A DNA stretch of 64,000 nt from Branchiostoma lanceolatum (Eukaryota > Chordata > Leptocardii > Amphioxiformes > Branchiostomatidae): contig NC_089724.1 in NCBI RefSeq assembly GCF_035083965.1, positions 12,890,910-12,954,909 on the forward strand, written 5' to 3'. The first letter of the stretch is position 1. Each line of letters opens with the position of its first letter. Below, piece after piece: positions 1-11,000 of the stretch. The notes below the pieces were generated by a model. The model was not told where the DNA came from. It saw nothing but the letters and a program-made list of their open reading frames with translations, and did not search any database. A program made the translations under genes and the position numbers.

Positions 1-1034
1 GTAATACCGCTAGAAATGCAAACTTGACAGACTAACGTATTCAGAACACTGTCTGAAAAGCTTCGATAAGCATGCATTAGAAGGCGACGAGGACAAAAAC
101 TCTCCGTCCCTTATTGGAACAGTCTGAGGGCTTCGTGGGAGAATCACACTACATCGTTGTCGGCTGGTTTATAAGACAAATGTCACATCCGCTTCCTGCT
201 AAACACAATCATTTATAAGACAACTTATTTTCTTAAAATTGCTGACCTGCAATTGGACTCTAAGTGTGATCAATCATCAAAATCCCTCTTTGTTGATACA
301 ACCTACGGCACGTGTATTTTCCCGCCGCCATATCATTACCCAGAATCCTGTTGTCAAGCAGACGACAAAGGTTTGTGAGGAACACTTTTTTGTCTAAATG
401 TTGCGTGTGATTGTGGACTGAGGACGATATCTTCCTCAAAATTTGCTCCTAACACAACAAGGAATACATGGGCATAGTAGTATTATCAATGCTACGGCAT
501 CCGGCTAACTTTCCATGAATAATGTACACGTTGCCATGACGGTGGATGTCGACTTTGACGTTCTATAGCTACCGACTCAACACACGGGTTGTTCCCGTAG
601 GCCTGATGTTTGCGGTACGGCCGTTTTTTCGTGTATTTTTTTTACTTGGACACGTCTATATCCATAGCACTCTCCTCAAGCCAAGGATGGAACGAATAGC
701 TGCTGTATGAAATGTAATTAGCGGTAAGATATTCAAGACGAATCTTCTCTCCCGAATTAATGTTCACCCCTGTCCGACAGCACCGTCATTGTGCGTGCGG
801 CGGACGGTAGTTTCAAGTTGAAATATTCTGGTGTCAGCACGACTAGAGACAAAATCTACCATATATATGATTAGTGCAAAGATAGTACATGATACTGCCA
901 GAATAATAGAAAAAAAGGATGGTTTATTGTTCTGCTAGATTGATTTCAGTCAACCATTATCGGAAAAATCCCGAATTTATGTTACCCAACGTTACATACT
1001 ATCAAGAACAGAAAAAGAGACAGAGCAGGACAAA
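1..1034. other. Left flank, no gene supported
   Basis: No convincing exon was found on either strand. If the divergent first exon just to the right belongs to a live gene, this stretch is its first intron and the gene continues off the left edge. I looked on the minus strand for the counterpart of the 24-nt second exon of the tandem genes and did not find it here. Confidence 0.5.
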
Positions 1035-1041
1035 ATCATAC

Positions 1042-1108
1042 CATCACTGAAGAGCCAACCCTCCACACAAACAAGGCCGAGAAGCGCCAATGCAACCACA
1101 GACTTCAT
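1042..1108 (-). CDS. First coding exon of a divergent paralogue of the tandem secreted-protein genes (partial)
   Basis: Read on the minus strand, the ATG at 1108 opens a 67-nt exon ending at a GT donor (GTATGA) after 1042. It encodes MKSVVALALLGLVCVEGWLF followed by SDG. This is a hydrophobic signal peptide followed by the same GWLFSDG motif that ends exon 1 of copies A and B. Exon length (67 nt) and splice phase (1) are identical to exon 1 of copies A and B, which argues for shared ancestry and not chance. The exon lies head-to-head with copy A, 520 bp from its ATG, so the two may share regulatory DNA. No later exon is visible to the left, so the gene either leaves the window or is a relic. 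Confidence 0.6.
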
Positions 1109-1537
1109 GATGATGTCGGTCTTCTGTCGTCAGTTGGAGAGATCGGGAGCGAAGTGGCGGCAAAACGTCCACTTATCGGTCACGAACAGGTTAAGTACGC
1201 CCCAAGTGTGGTCCGGAAGGACGGTGGTTCGGACCGGTGGTGTAAGGTTACCGGTTGTTTGAATTTGAGATTATGTCATAGGCAAAGTTTCACAGCTGCA
1301 TCTTTCTCACTGTAAAAGACAAGGTATCTGGAGGTTCAATCTGCAAAGTCATGTAGGTAAAGAGGTTAAGAGCGTTGTCACTGAAAAAGGCGAGGTATCT
1401 GGAAGATTAATCTGCAAAGTCATGCAGGTAAAGATGTTAAGAGGTACGTCATTTCTTTGATTAATAAATTGTTGTTTACTCAAATGATATCAAGTGTGCA
1501 AAGAGTGCACTATCGACGTAAACTACGAGGCCAACCT

Positions 1538-1546
1538 AATATAAAT
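1538..1546 (+). promoter_or_regulatory. TATA-like box of copy A
   Basis: The word taatataaat lies about 85 bp before the copy A start codon. The same position upstream of copy B carries gatataaat within otherwise matching sequence. Transcription would then start near the conserved tcataggcatcac about 30 bp downstream. The start site is inferred, not measured. Confidence 0.5.
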
Positions 1547-1628
1547 TGGCCGATTTTTTTTTTCATAGGCATCACTTTGTTCTGACTACTTGGAGAAGGT
1601 CGGCACCGAAGTCAACTCTGACAGCATC

Positions 1629-4600
1629 ATGAAGGCAGCAGTAGTTTTGGCGCTCTTGAGTCTTGTATCAGTGGAGGGATGGCTTTTTAGTGACGGTACG
1701 CTTTCATCTATCATTGATGCATGTCTAGAATCATCATCATATTTCCGTGAATAATTTCATCAGGTTGGCGAATGACTGAATAGCAAGGTTCTTTTATTCA
1801 CAACCAAGCACTTCACAAGAGCCGACGTTTCGACGACTGTCAGTCATCTTCATATTGCCCTGATGAAGATGACTGATAGTCGTCGAAACGTCGGCTCTTG
1901 TTCAATGATTGGTTGCAAATAAAAGAACCTTGCTATTCATCATCATATTGTTGGCCTTTATACATTTCTAGTACAAATGAATCGGTATGGCTAAATGGCA
2001 TATGCCGCCAAATTGGGTACATAAAGGCTGCTGTGAATGTTGTGACCAGGACAAAACATTGTGCAATCGTGATCACATAAAAGAACCCAAAGATATATGC
2101 ATAACATGGAACGAAATGAGCAAATAAGTTATGATTTCCTTGGAACATTTCGCGTACATACAAGCTTGATCAACGTATTTTGTGATATAGCTATTCAGAG
2201 CCATGTCAGAAGGTTGACATTTCAGATATGTTTGCTTTATTTCTCCCTTTAGATGCTGAGTGGAACGATTTAAAAGGTATCACAAGGTTTCTATCTTTAT
2301 GCGTGTCTTCTGGAAAATTTTTGAATTTTGATAGCAGATCCGACAGTCGATGACTGTTAGACTGCTGTTAGCATGTGTTACTGTCATCTATTACACGATA
2401 TGCTGGCCTTTTCTTGACTTCTCAGTAAAATTGATATACTTCGTACGGGGTAATAGACGGTAGGCTTTGTGCTTTATCTACATGTCCGCACTCTTGCAAA
2501 TTTCTACGAAATGAAGAAGAAAAATTAAAAGACAAGAAACAAGTTCTGTATTCCTTATTTCTGCCAGTGACGTTTGGCTTGAACCAGTTGTTCAGCTCGA
2601 TCGTGTTCGACTCCATGCCCCGTACGGAGCAGGACGCCCAGAATGCGGGGTGGGTCGACTTCAGCCGCGGAGCCAGCTGTGATGGTACGTACGACCTGAT
2701 CATACCTTAACCCAACTACTGAACACCGATTTGTGAGGTGTAATCTGTTATATATGCTACTGTTGGTTGTACATTTCGTTTATTGTTTATATTTTCCGAT
2801 TGTTTGAGTGTGCTCTTTTGTACTTTTAATTTTAAGACGTAATTCAGCCGGTTTACTTTTAAAAACGTAACTTCGGCTGCAATGCTGTTTTAATTTCTGT
2901 ATATGTCAATTCCTGAATAAACAATTTATATACAATGCATACAAATAAAGTAGTAGAATTAGTGACCATGACTCGTCAATCGGCAATCTAATCATAATCA
3001 CACTGGAGAGTAGATGAGGTTTTACTCCTAGACCGATTAGGATGGAAGGAAGGAGAGAGGGAGACAGAAAACAGGAATGAACTGACGACAGATGATCAGG
3101 GAGACTTTGACAAGTTTACAGCCGTGTGTTAGCTTTGCTTTTGCAGTCTAATCAAAGGGAATTTAATTTTTCAGACAGCTTCTACCGCGGGTCCCGCTAC
3201 ATCAAGGACAACGAACCCGCGGTCATGCTGCTGTTCGACACGAATGGCTACGTCGCTGGTATCCAGATGGGGGTGAGTCTACGGAATTTGTAGCTAGCTG
3301 AATCATTCTAATGATACATTGGAATGATATATAGCGTCATTTAATACTTCTTTAATGGATGCATGTATTTGAGCATGTATCCGAGATCACATTTTTCCTG
3401 TTTCCCAGGTTAACAAAAATGAACTCCCTGCCGGCCTCCCGTCCGACGCCATGAAGCACATGTGGAACGACGACGGAGACCTCTACGTCATCACGGCCTA
3501 CTTTGTAATTCCAGGTAAGGGACAGATCCGTGTCTTATAGAGTTTGTAAACACAGGCTACAAGCTTCTCACGAACCTTGGTCGCCCTCTTCTCCCTCACA
3601 GATTATTTTCCACAAATCTAAAAATATCATGGAAATCCGTTGTTCCTTTGTTCAGTTATACTCCTTAGAAGATTTTCACAATAACGCCCCTGCAGTTCCA
3701 GAGCAAGCTGCTAGGGGGCCCAAACCTACACCACTTCTTAATTACATCACAAGCTATCTCCCACCCAAAAATCAAGACCACAGCACGTCCAGGTCAAAAG
3801 ATACAAAAATTGAAGTTCTGCTGCAGTACCAAGGTCACATACCAGGGGGCCCAAAATCGACCCTGACCTTCGGCTTCACAACACCCGCCCACATACCAAA
3901 TATCATTGTAATCCATCAAGAGGTTTTTGAGTTATGCTGACTACAAGAGTCCGGAAACACAAACACAACAAGAGTTCCACGACCTCATATCTCCATGAAC
4001 AATTCTATTAATGCAAATGACTTACACATTTGCATAATATATGCTTGGTTATAAAGACTTACACATGTTGCAATATTGACAGTCCTGCAATTTTCCAATT
4101 AGATGAATTATGGTGTTTTTGCATTTATTATGCAAATTAGGAATTAATTTGCATAATTGGTATCTGTTGATGCTCCACTTTCCATAAACTACATATGTTA
4201 CATGCATTTGAGTCTGATAATGGAAAACACTGCAAATATAGATTTTCCTCATTAGCTATGCAAATTAAGTCACAATTAGAACAATTTGCACTACATTATG
4301 TATATCTCTGTCTAAGCTACCTGCATACTAAGTATCATATTGACAGACCTATAATTTTCAAATTAGATGAGAGATGGTGTTTTGCATTAATTATGCAAAT
4401 TATGAATTTATTTGCATAATTGGTATCTGTTGATGATCCACTTTCCATAAACTACATACGTTACATGTATTTGAGTCTGATAATGGAAAACACTGCAAAT
4501 ATAGATTAACCTTATTAGTTATGCAAATGAAGTCCTAATTAACATAATTTGCACTTCATCGTGTACATCTCTGTCTAAGCTACCTGTATACTAAATATCA

Positions 4601-4987
4601 TGGAAACCCGTCGTTCCTTTGTTCAGTTATTCTCCTTAGAAGATTTTTACGATAACTCCCCTGCAGTTCCAGAGCAAGTTGCTAGGGGGCCCAAACCCAC
4701 ACCATGTCTTCATTACACCACAAGCTATCTGCCACCAAAAAATCAAGACCATAGCACGTCCAGGTCAAGAGATACAAAAATGGAATTTCTGATGCAGTAC
4801 CAAGGTCACATACCAGGGGGCCCAAAATTGACCTTGAATTTCGGCTTCATAACACCTGCCCACATATTAAATATCATCGTAATCCATCCAGAGGTTCTTG
4901 AGTTATGATGACTACAATAGTCCGGAAACACAAACACAAACACACACAAACACACCAAAAACAATATCTCCAATTTTTCATGGAGAT

Positions 4988-5074
<87 letters not shown>

Positions 5075-8000
5075 TACGCCAAAAACAATATCTCCATTTT
5101 TCATGGAGATAACGAGGTAGAGGAAATCAAAATATACAGTGATGCCCTGTTGGTTCTATGTAGATCGGCTTCTTGAATCTTCTTATGTTTTTAAACTGAT
5201 GATCGATCGGCTTCTTGAATCTTCTTATGTTTTTCGGATCGACCCCGCAACTTCAGCCACCGTCTGCACCGGCCGCTCGGAGGCGCTGTTTACCTTGGAG
5301 GGTACCGGAGAGGGCCTGTACATCCAGAACGGCCCCAACCCCGAGTCTGACTACCAAATCATCCCTCGGGACGAGGCTGACATAGGCACGACCCTGTGGA
5401 CACAAGGAGAATGCTTCTACACCATGGGTACGTGCTGTAGCAGTTACCGTAACATGCTGCTAAATTAAAAGGAGAAGAAATACTGCCATTTGTATTACTA
5501 ACACTCAACCGCGGGAAATGAACATTTTGACGCTCAAGCATGTAGCTGAAAGATACAAAACGGCTTTCTAAACGTAAGACATCTTTTATGGTGTTAAAAT
5601 TGAAAGCAATCATTCCTTACAAGGTATTATAAGACATTGTTCTCACTGGCAGACTATAACGTTATATCTATATATACATAGCTTAACTGGTAACGGAGAC
5701 ACAGTTGAGCTCCTGGTCAGGACCTCTCGGTCGGAGCTGGACCCGTTTTTGGCGACGCCTCTGGGGCGGAGCCGTTTGTATAGTGCTGGGATCAAAGTTG
5801 AAAGAATTCTAAATATTCCACGCACGCATTCCCCAGGGAATTGGTTTTTGACAATACCTTGCGGGAACGGTGTTTGCACTTAACAGGGAGGGACTCAAAT
5901 GTAATGCGTCGGGCACAGGAAAGGCGGTAGTTTTTACACACTATTACAGCATTTTGCCGATGTTTTTGATAACCTTTTACTTCTACAATATAGAATTATG
6001 GTTTGGCAGGGTATGTTGCAATGTAGGTCATGATGCAATATGTCACAGCTATTCATCCATATGTTTGTTAATTTCGAGTTTGTTACAATAAAGGATCTTA
6101 CGTTTCGACATGTAGCTGATACAGGTTCTTTTAGATGCTCTCTGAAGACTACAGCTACCATATAAAGGGATAAAGAAAGGACGCAGAGACAAGGTTTCTC
6201 GCACATTGGGCTCGAACATTGGGCATGTTTTGTGTGTCGGAGAGTTTTTATCTATTTGCGTTTCCTTTGTTATGTGCATTTGGGTGAACTTTGCTATTTC
6301 ATTGTGTGTGGGGTTTTTTGTGTTTTTTTTGTTGTGTTTTTGCTTTCGCGATGATCCTGCATTCAATGTTTCTCCTGGGTGAATGTTATCGTCGCACACT
6401 CCCATTCTTCTACGATGATTCCCTATGCAGTCTGAAGGTAGCCATGACGAAGTTCACCTGCGGGCACTAAGAGAGAAAAGGGCATAGGTAAATCATTGTC
6501 ATTAACCTGTCTGTCACAATATGGTCTGTGCAGCTATGCTCTCCACCCGCATGAACACGATTCAGGGATTTGTTTGTTTCACATCCATGTATATACAACG
6601 TGTTTGAGCAGACAATTTTGACAGAATTCAAGAGAGCGCAAGAGAGCGCAAATCGTATAGAAAGGTTTAAAGTTATATGTTTGTCATTTATTGAGGAAAG
6701 ACCTTAAAAGGACACAACGTATGAACTGCATATTACTCAGATTAACAAAAACGACAGAAAAACTATTGTCAATGTTGGCTTACCGCTGTGAGATATCGAT
6801 TTTCACGTTGTCTTATAGGCGACGGGCAGGGGATAGACGAAGATAGTAGAACATAGCGTGTCCCTGGATACAGTGGTCCTGGTTCCTCGCTACACGTGTG
6901 CGGTTTACTGAAAATGCAAGAAAAACATACACCTGGGAACATGGTTCCCTGGGCCGTTACTGGCCATCCAGGGCCAGAACTCAGGGCCTGACCTGAAGAA
7001 GGGGAAACAGTCCGTTACTGGAATATCCAATCTCGACAGATACAAATGTAAGTCCTGTCGAAGAGGAGCAAATATAACTTATAAGGTAGGTAAAACCGGA
7101 AAATTCCGGCGGAACATGACGTCCTGTAGATCAAACGTTAACCATAATTTCGATGTCCTCTTACACAGTGAAAAATATAACAGATGCGGTAACTGGTATA
7201 TTAGTAACTGAGCCGGAGAAACATGAGCCAGTCATCATCAACACTATCATTACTCAATCATACAATCCACGCAACTAGTTGGAATTTGGACCACATGTAC
7301 AGTTGGCGAACTTTTTACTGATTGAACTTAACAGCACAGCTAACTAAAACAGACAAAACGACTGCTACATGGGCACCGTTACAAAAGAAGACTTAACGTT
7401 ACAACGAGTAGAAATTGGCAACGACTATAGCCCACTAACCTAATACAGTACATCAATCATCAATGCAACACCCCTACAAACAAATAGATTTATGCGTAAA
7501 ACAAAATACAATCAATCATAGACGAGTACAAGTACATTGTACTCGTTTGGTGCCTTCAAAAAACTGACAGCTAATTACCAATTGCCATACAATGGGAACA
7601 AAGAAAACAAAACATATAATACCAAATATTAATAGATACTGATTTAATAAAAACAAAAGCTCACCACCATCGGATACGTACACAACATACCTTTTAATCA
7701 TGCACACTTCAAAAAACAGACGCCCGTGGGGAACAGGGTCCCCTAAGCCCTTCCTGTCCGCCCAGAGCTGCCCGTAAACAACATGCATTTCTAATCGTTA
7801 TACTACAGCGAACCCTAAAAAAAATCCTACAAACACCGAAAACTAGCGATGTCCGTATAACTGGCACTGTCATGATATAAAACCAACAGATGTAGAAGTA
7901 AATTCAGAATGAAACTGATAAAAGTGCTACTTCTTAGTACATGTACTCTTGACTCTTGTGTTACCTATTTCTACGGCACCATCGATCCGCAACAGACAAA

Positions 8001-11000
8001 GAAATTTCCACTACACGGACCGTACCCCCCGTACCCCCCGTACCCCATTATCACAAGAACACACAACCGTTCCAGATCACGTTAACACACTGTTGACATT
8101 GTCGAAAACGGTGATTAATGGTCAACTCGTCGCTAATCATTCCACATGTAACGTTAGTGACACATTGAGAAGCCCGTCACCATAATGAAAAAAATCAAAT
8201 ATTATTCTGGACGACAAGTGTACAACAATGTACTAGTATTTGTCGGAATTATCAGTATAACAAAACGAATTCCTGATCTGTAACGTTAGCAGATTCCAAA
8301 ATGTCAAAACAACGTCTAAGCCTCTCATTCACTCAGACACAATGTATGGCAATAAGGAAAAGTGAAAAAAATGCACTCAAATTAAGAGTCAAATCAGCTT
8401 AACAGAACTCACCAAGAGAAAACTCAGACGTCTCGGCAGTAGCGCAGATGAAGTTCGATAAGAGAACATCTACCCAAGAAGCTCGGGATAGACAAATGGA
8501 CTCTAACCTGGCATCCAGCCTACCGTCGTTTGGTCGGGCTCTCTTTGGGACAGAAGGGGCTTTACGCCGCGCGGTAGTCTTGTGCATCCGGTAGGAGTTC
8601 ACGCAGCAGCGTCAGTCAACCTAATGTTTGATGAGAAAACTTGTCCCAGTACCTGTGTTTACGACCGGGTCGCTGGTGACCAAGCCAGTAAGATGCTAGT
8701 ATCATCGCCGCAGTGACTCCCCTACCCCGGGAGCCCAGACTAGCACCGGGTCGCTAGCGATTTCCATCGGTGGCCGAAGAACAGTCAGCCCGCCCGATCT
8801 TAATCCACGCTCCGGGCAGTTGTAGCCCGGGGGAGCCGGTGCTCCCGGGCTAGAAGTCCCCCGGAGCGCGGCCGGTAGACTTCTAGCCTTGAATCTTCCA
8901 CTGAGAATGTGAAGCTTTTTGTGCGCAAGCAGGGACGTCCTCAGGCATACGTCAATCAACATTATCATATAGTGTTTCGAGGGAGGATCTGATTGTATCG
9001 CACGGCTGATTGGTGAATACATAATGTCTACTGTAATATTTAGATGAGAAAATCTAGCTGAATCTGCGAAAACCCTGGTATTACCATTACGGTGGCCCAC
9101 GTCTCACCCAGCCCGGTGAAAGGTCAAGCTTGGCCAGTGACCTATTTTCGCCTTTGTTTCGGGGTTTTCTGTTACAGGGGGCAAATGTGTGTTCGTTCGG
9201 TCTCTCTTAGTTTGTCAAGTGACCATGATCTGTGAGTAAGTAACTACCTGGCTGAAAGGATCTACTCTGCTCTACTCTTCTCTACGTGCCAACTTCTAAG
9301 TTCTATTAATTTAAATTAAAGGCATTAAACAATTCGAGGCTTCGACCCACATAATGCGGTGACAATCTGTTGCGGGGTGTCTTCCGCGCACTGACATTAG
9401 ACAAATACACAAAGCACTAATGATTAGTGCCTTGTATATTTGTGCTTTAGCGGCAAAAACAGAAGGACTCGCCCTAAAGTGTCAGTATACTGGAGGAGAC
9501 AAGACTAGGTACATAATTAACCCTGAGTTGTTTTCCAAAGGGGGTGAGGATATAAAAACACTTGGAATATAAAACATTAATTACCACCATTATTGTCATT
9601 TTGTTGTTGTTATTATTGTTATTATTGTCATTATTTGAATGTATTGTGATATTATATTTGTGACGATTCTTTATTCGTTTTTAAATGTACTCTGGAGGTG
9701 TTGGCCTTGTAAATGACGCATTGATCCCGTTGCCAACACCTCTCAGATTTCTTTCTGTGAAGTTTGATGAATAGATAAATTAAAAAAAATTAAAAAAATA
9801 AGAGCGCACGGCCAATGACACGGTCACTATACGTGAGCGTCTTAGTCGCCATGACGAGTAAAGGGAGTGCTTAAATCCCGGTAACGCTAGGCAGACAGTC
9901 AAGTCATCAGAACAAGGTTGACAGATCTAGGTTGATCAGAGTTGTTGACCTTATGGAAATGTAACTGGACTTTTCTGGACAGGCAGAGGTGTTAAGCTTA
10001 TATATAATTATGTTATTAACCTGGCTGAGACCGCGACAGGCTCACTCGTTGAATAATCTTAACAACGGACTTTTCATTGTGTACGATGTTTTACTTGAGA
10101 AGAAGCAGTGGTCCCATGTACAGGTTACCGATTTTTGTGCCTTCCAGAAAATTTGACCACAAACCATGGCTAGTCTGTACAACGCCAACTCCTGCTGTCC
10201 GGGTCTGACCGGTGCCGGGCGGTCGCTATAGATGCGACCATTGGGCGCTCCTTGGGCGCTCGCTGCGGCCCTTAGATCCTACCTTGGGCGCTCTTATGAC
10301 TTTTATGGTGCTCACCGCGCTGGCCGCGAGCTCTCTTGGCGTCTTACTGCGCTCATTGATATATACTGTTGGATCACCGTTATCGGCGCTCTCACCGTGA
10401 CGGTGACGGTTTTGAACCGGTTCAAACCAAACAGTCGCAGGGGGATAGCGACCAGGACGCTCTCTGCGCGCTCCCTCGGCGCCCCCTCCGCGATCCCAGA
10501 GTGACGTTGGCGCTCTCTCGGCGCTTTGTTTTTCCTTTGGCCAATTTGCGGTCGCAGAGAGAGCGCGACGAGAGCACCGTCCTAGTGGAATGGGGGTCAA
10601 AGTTACAGCGCGCCCCGTATTTGCGGAAACTTAATACGGTCAAAAAATTCTTTACTAGAGGGATGTGTTAGTTAACGCGAGATTCTTCCTTCTGTTTACT
10701 TAATATCTTTCGGACAAATCATATAGAGACAACATTATTCGTATGCCGAAGTTACGGTACCCTAATTAGACCACACCATTTTTTGTTGCCTCTCTGAATA
10801 GCCTCTCCTGTTTTTCCCATTTTGAAAAAAAAAATGGGTCGCTATTCCCATTCACAAATACTTACTCACAATTTCACTATTTGTTCAGTTGTAGAGACCT
10901 AAATGCCACCAAGAGAGATTATAAAGGCCCGCACTTACCCATAACGTATGGTCACATTTTATCATGAGTTATAATTCTTCATTTATTACAACTATTTCTC

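Noticed and set aside
3530..3940. A gene in the 136-codon frame starting at 3530
   Set aside because: It lies in the 345-bp repeat block and is repeated with changes at 4600; no splice or start evidence supports coding.
4806..5176. His/Thr-rich and Val/Cys-rich frames
   Set aside because: These are translations of the (CA)n microsatellite.
8702..9100. 132-codon minus-strand frame
   Set aside because: GC-rich with an atypical, low-order composition and no splice context.
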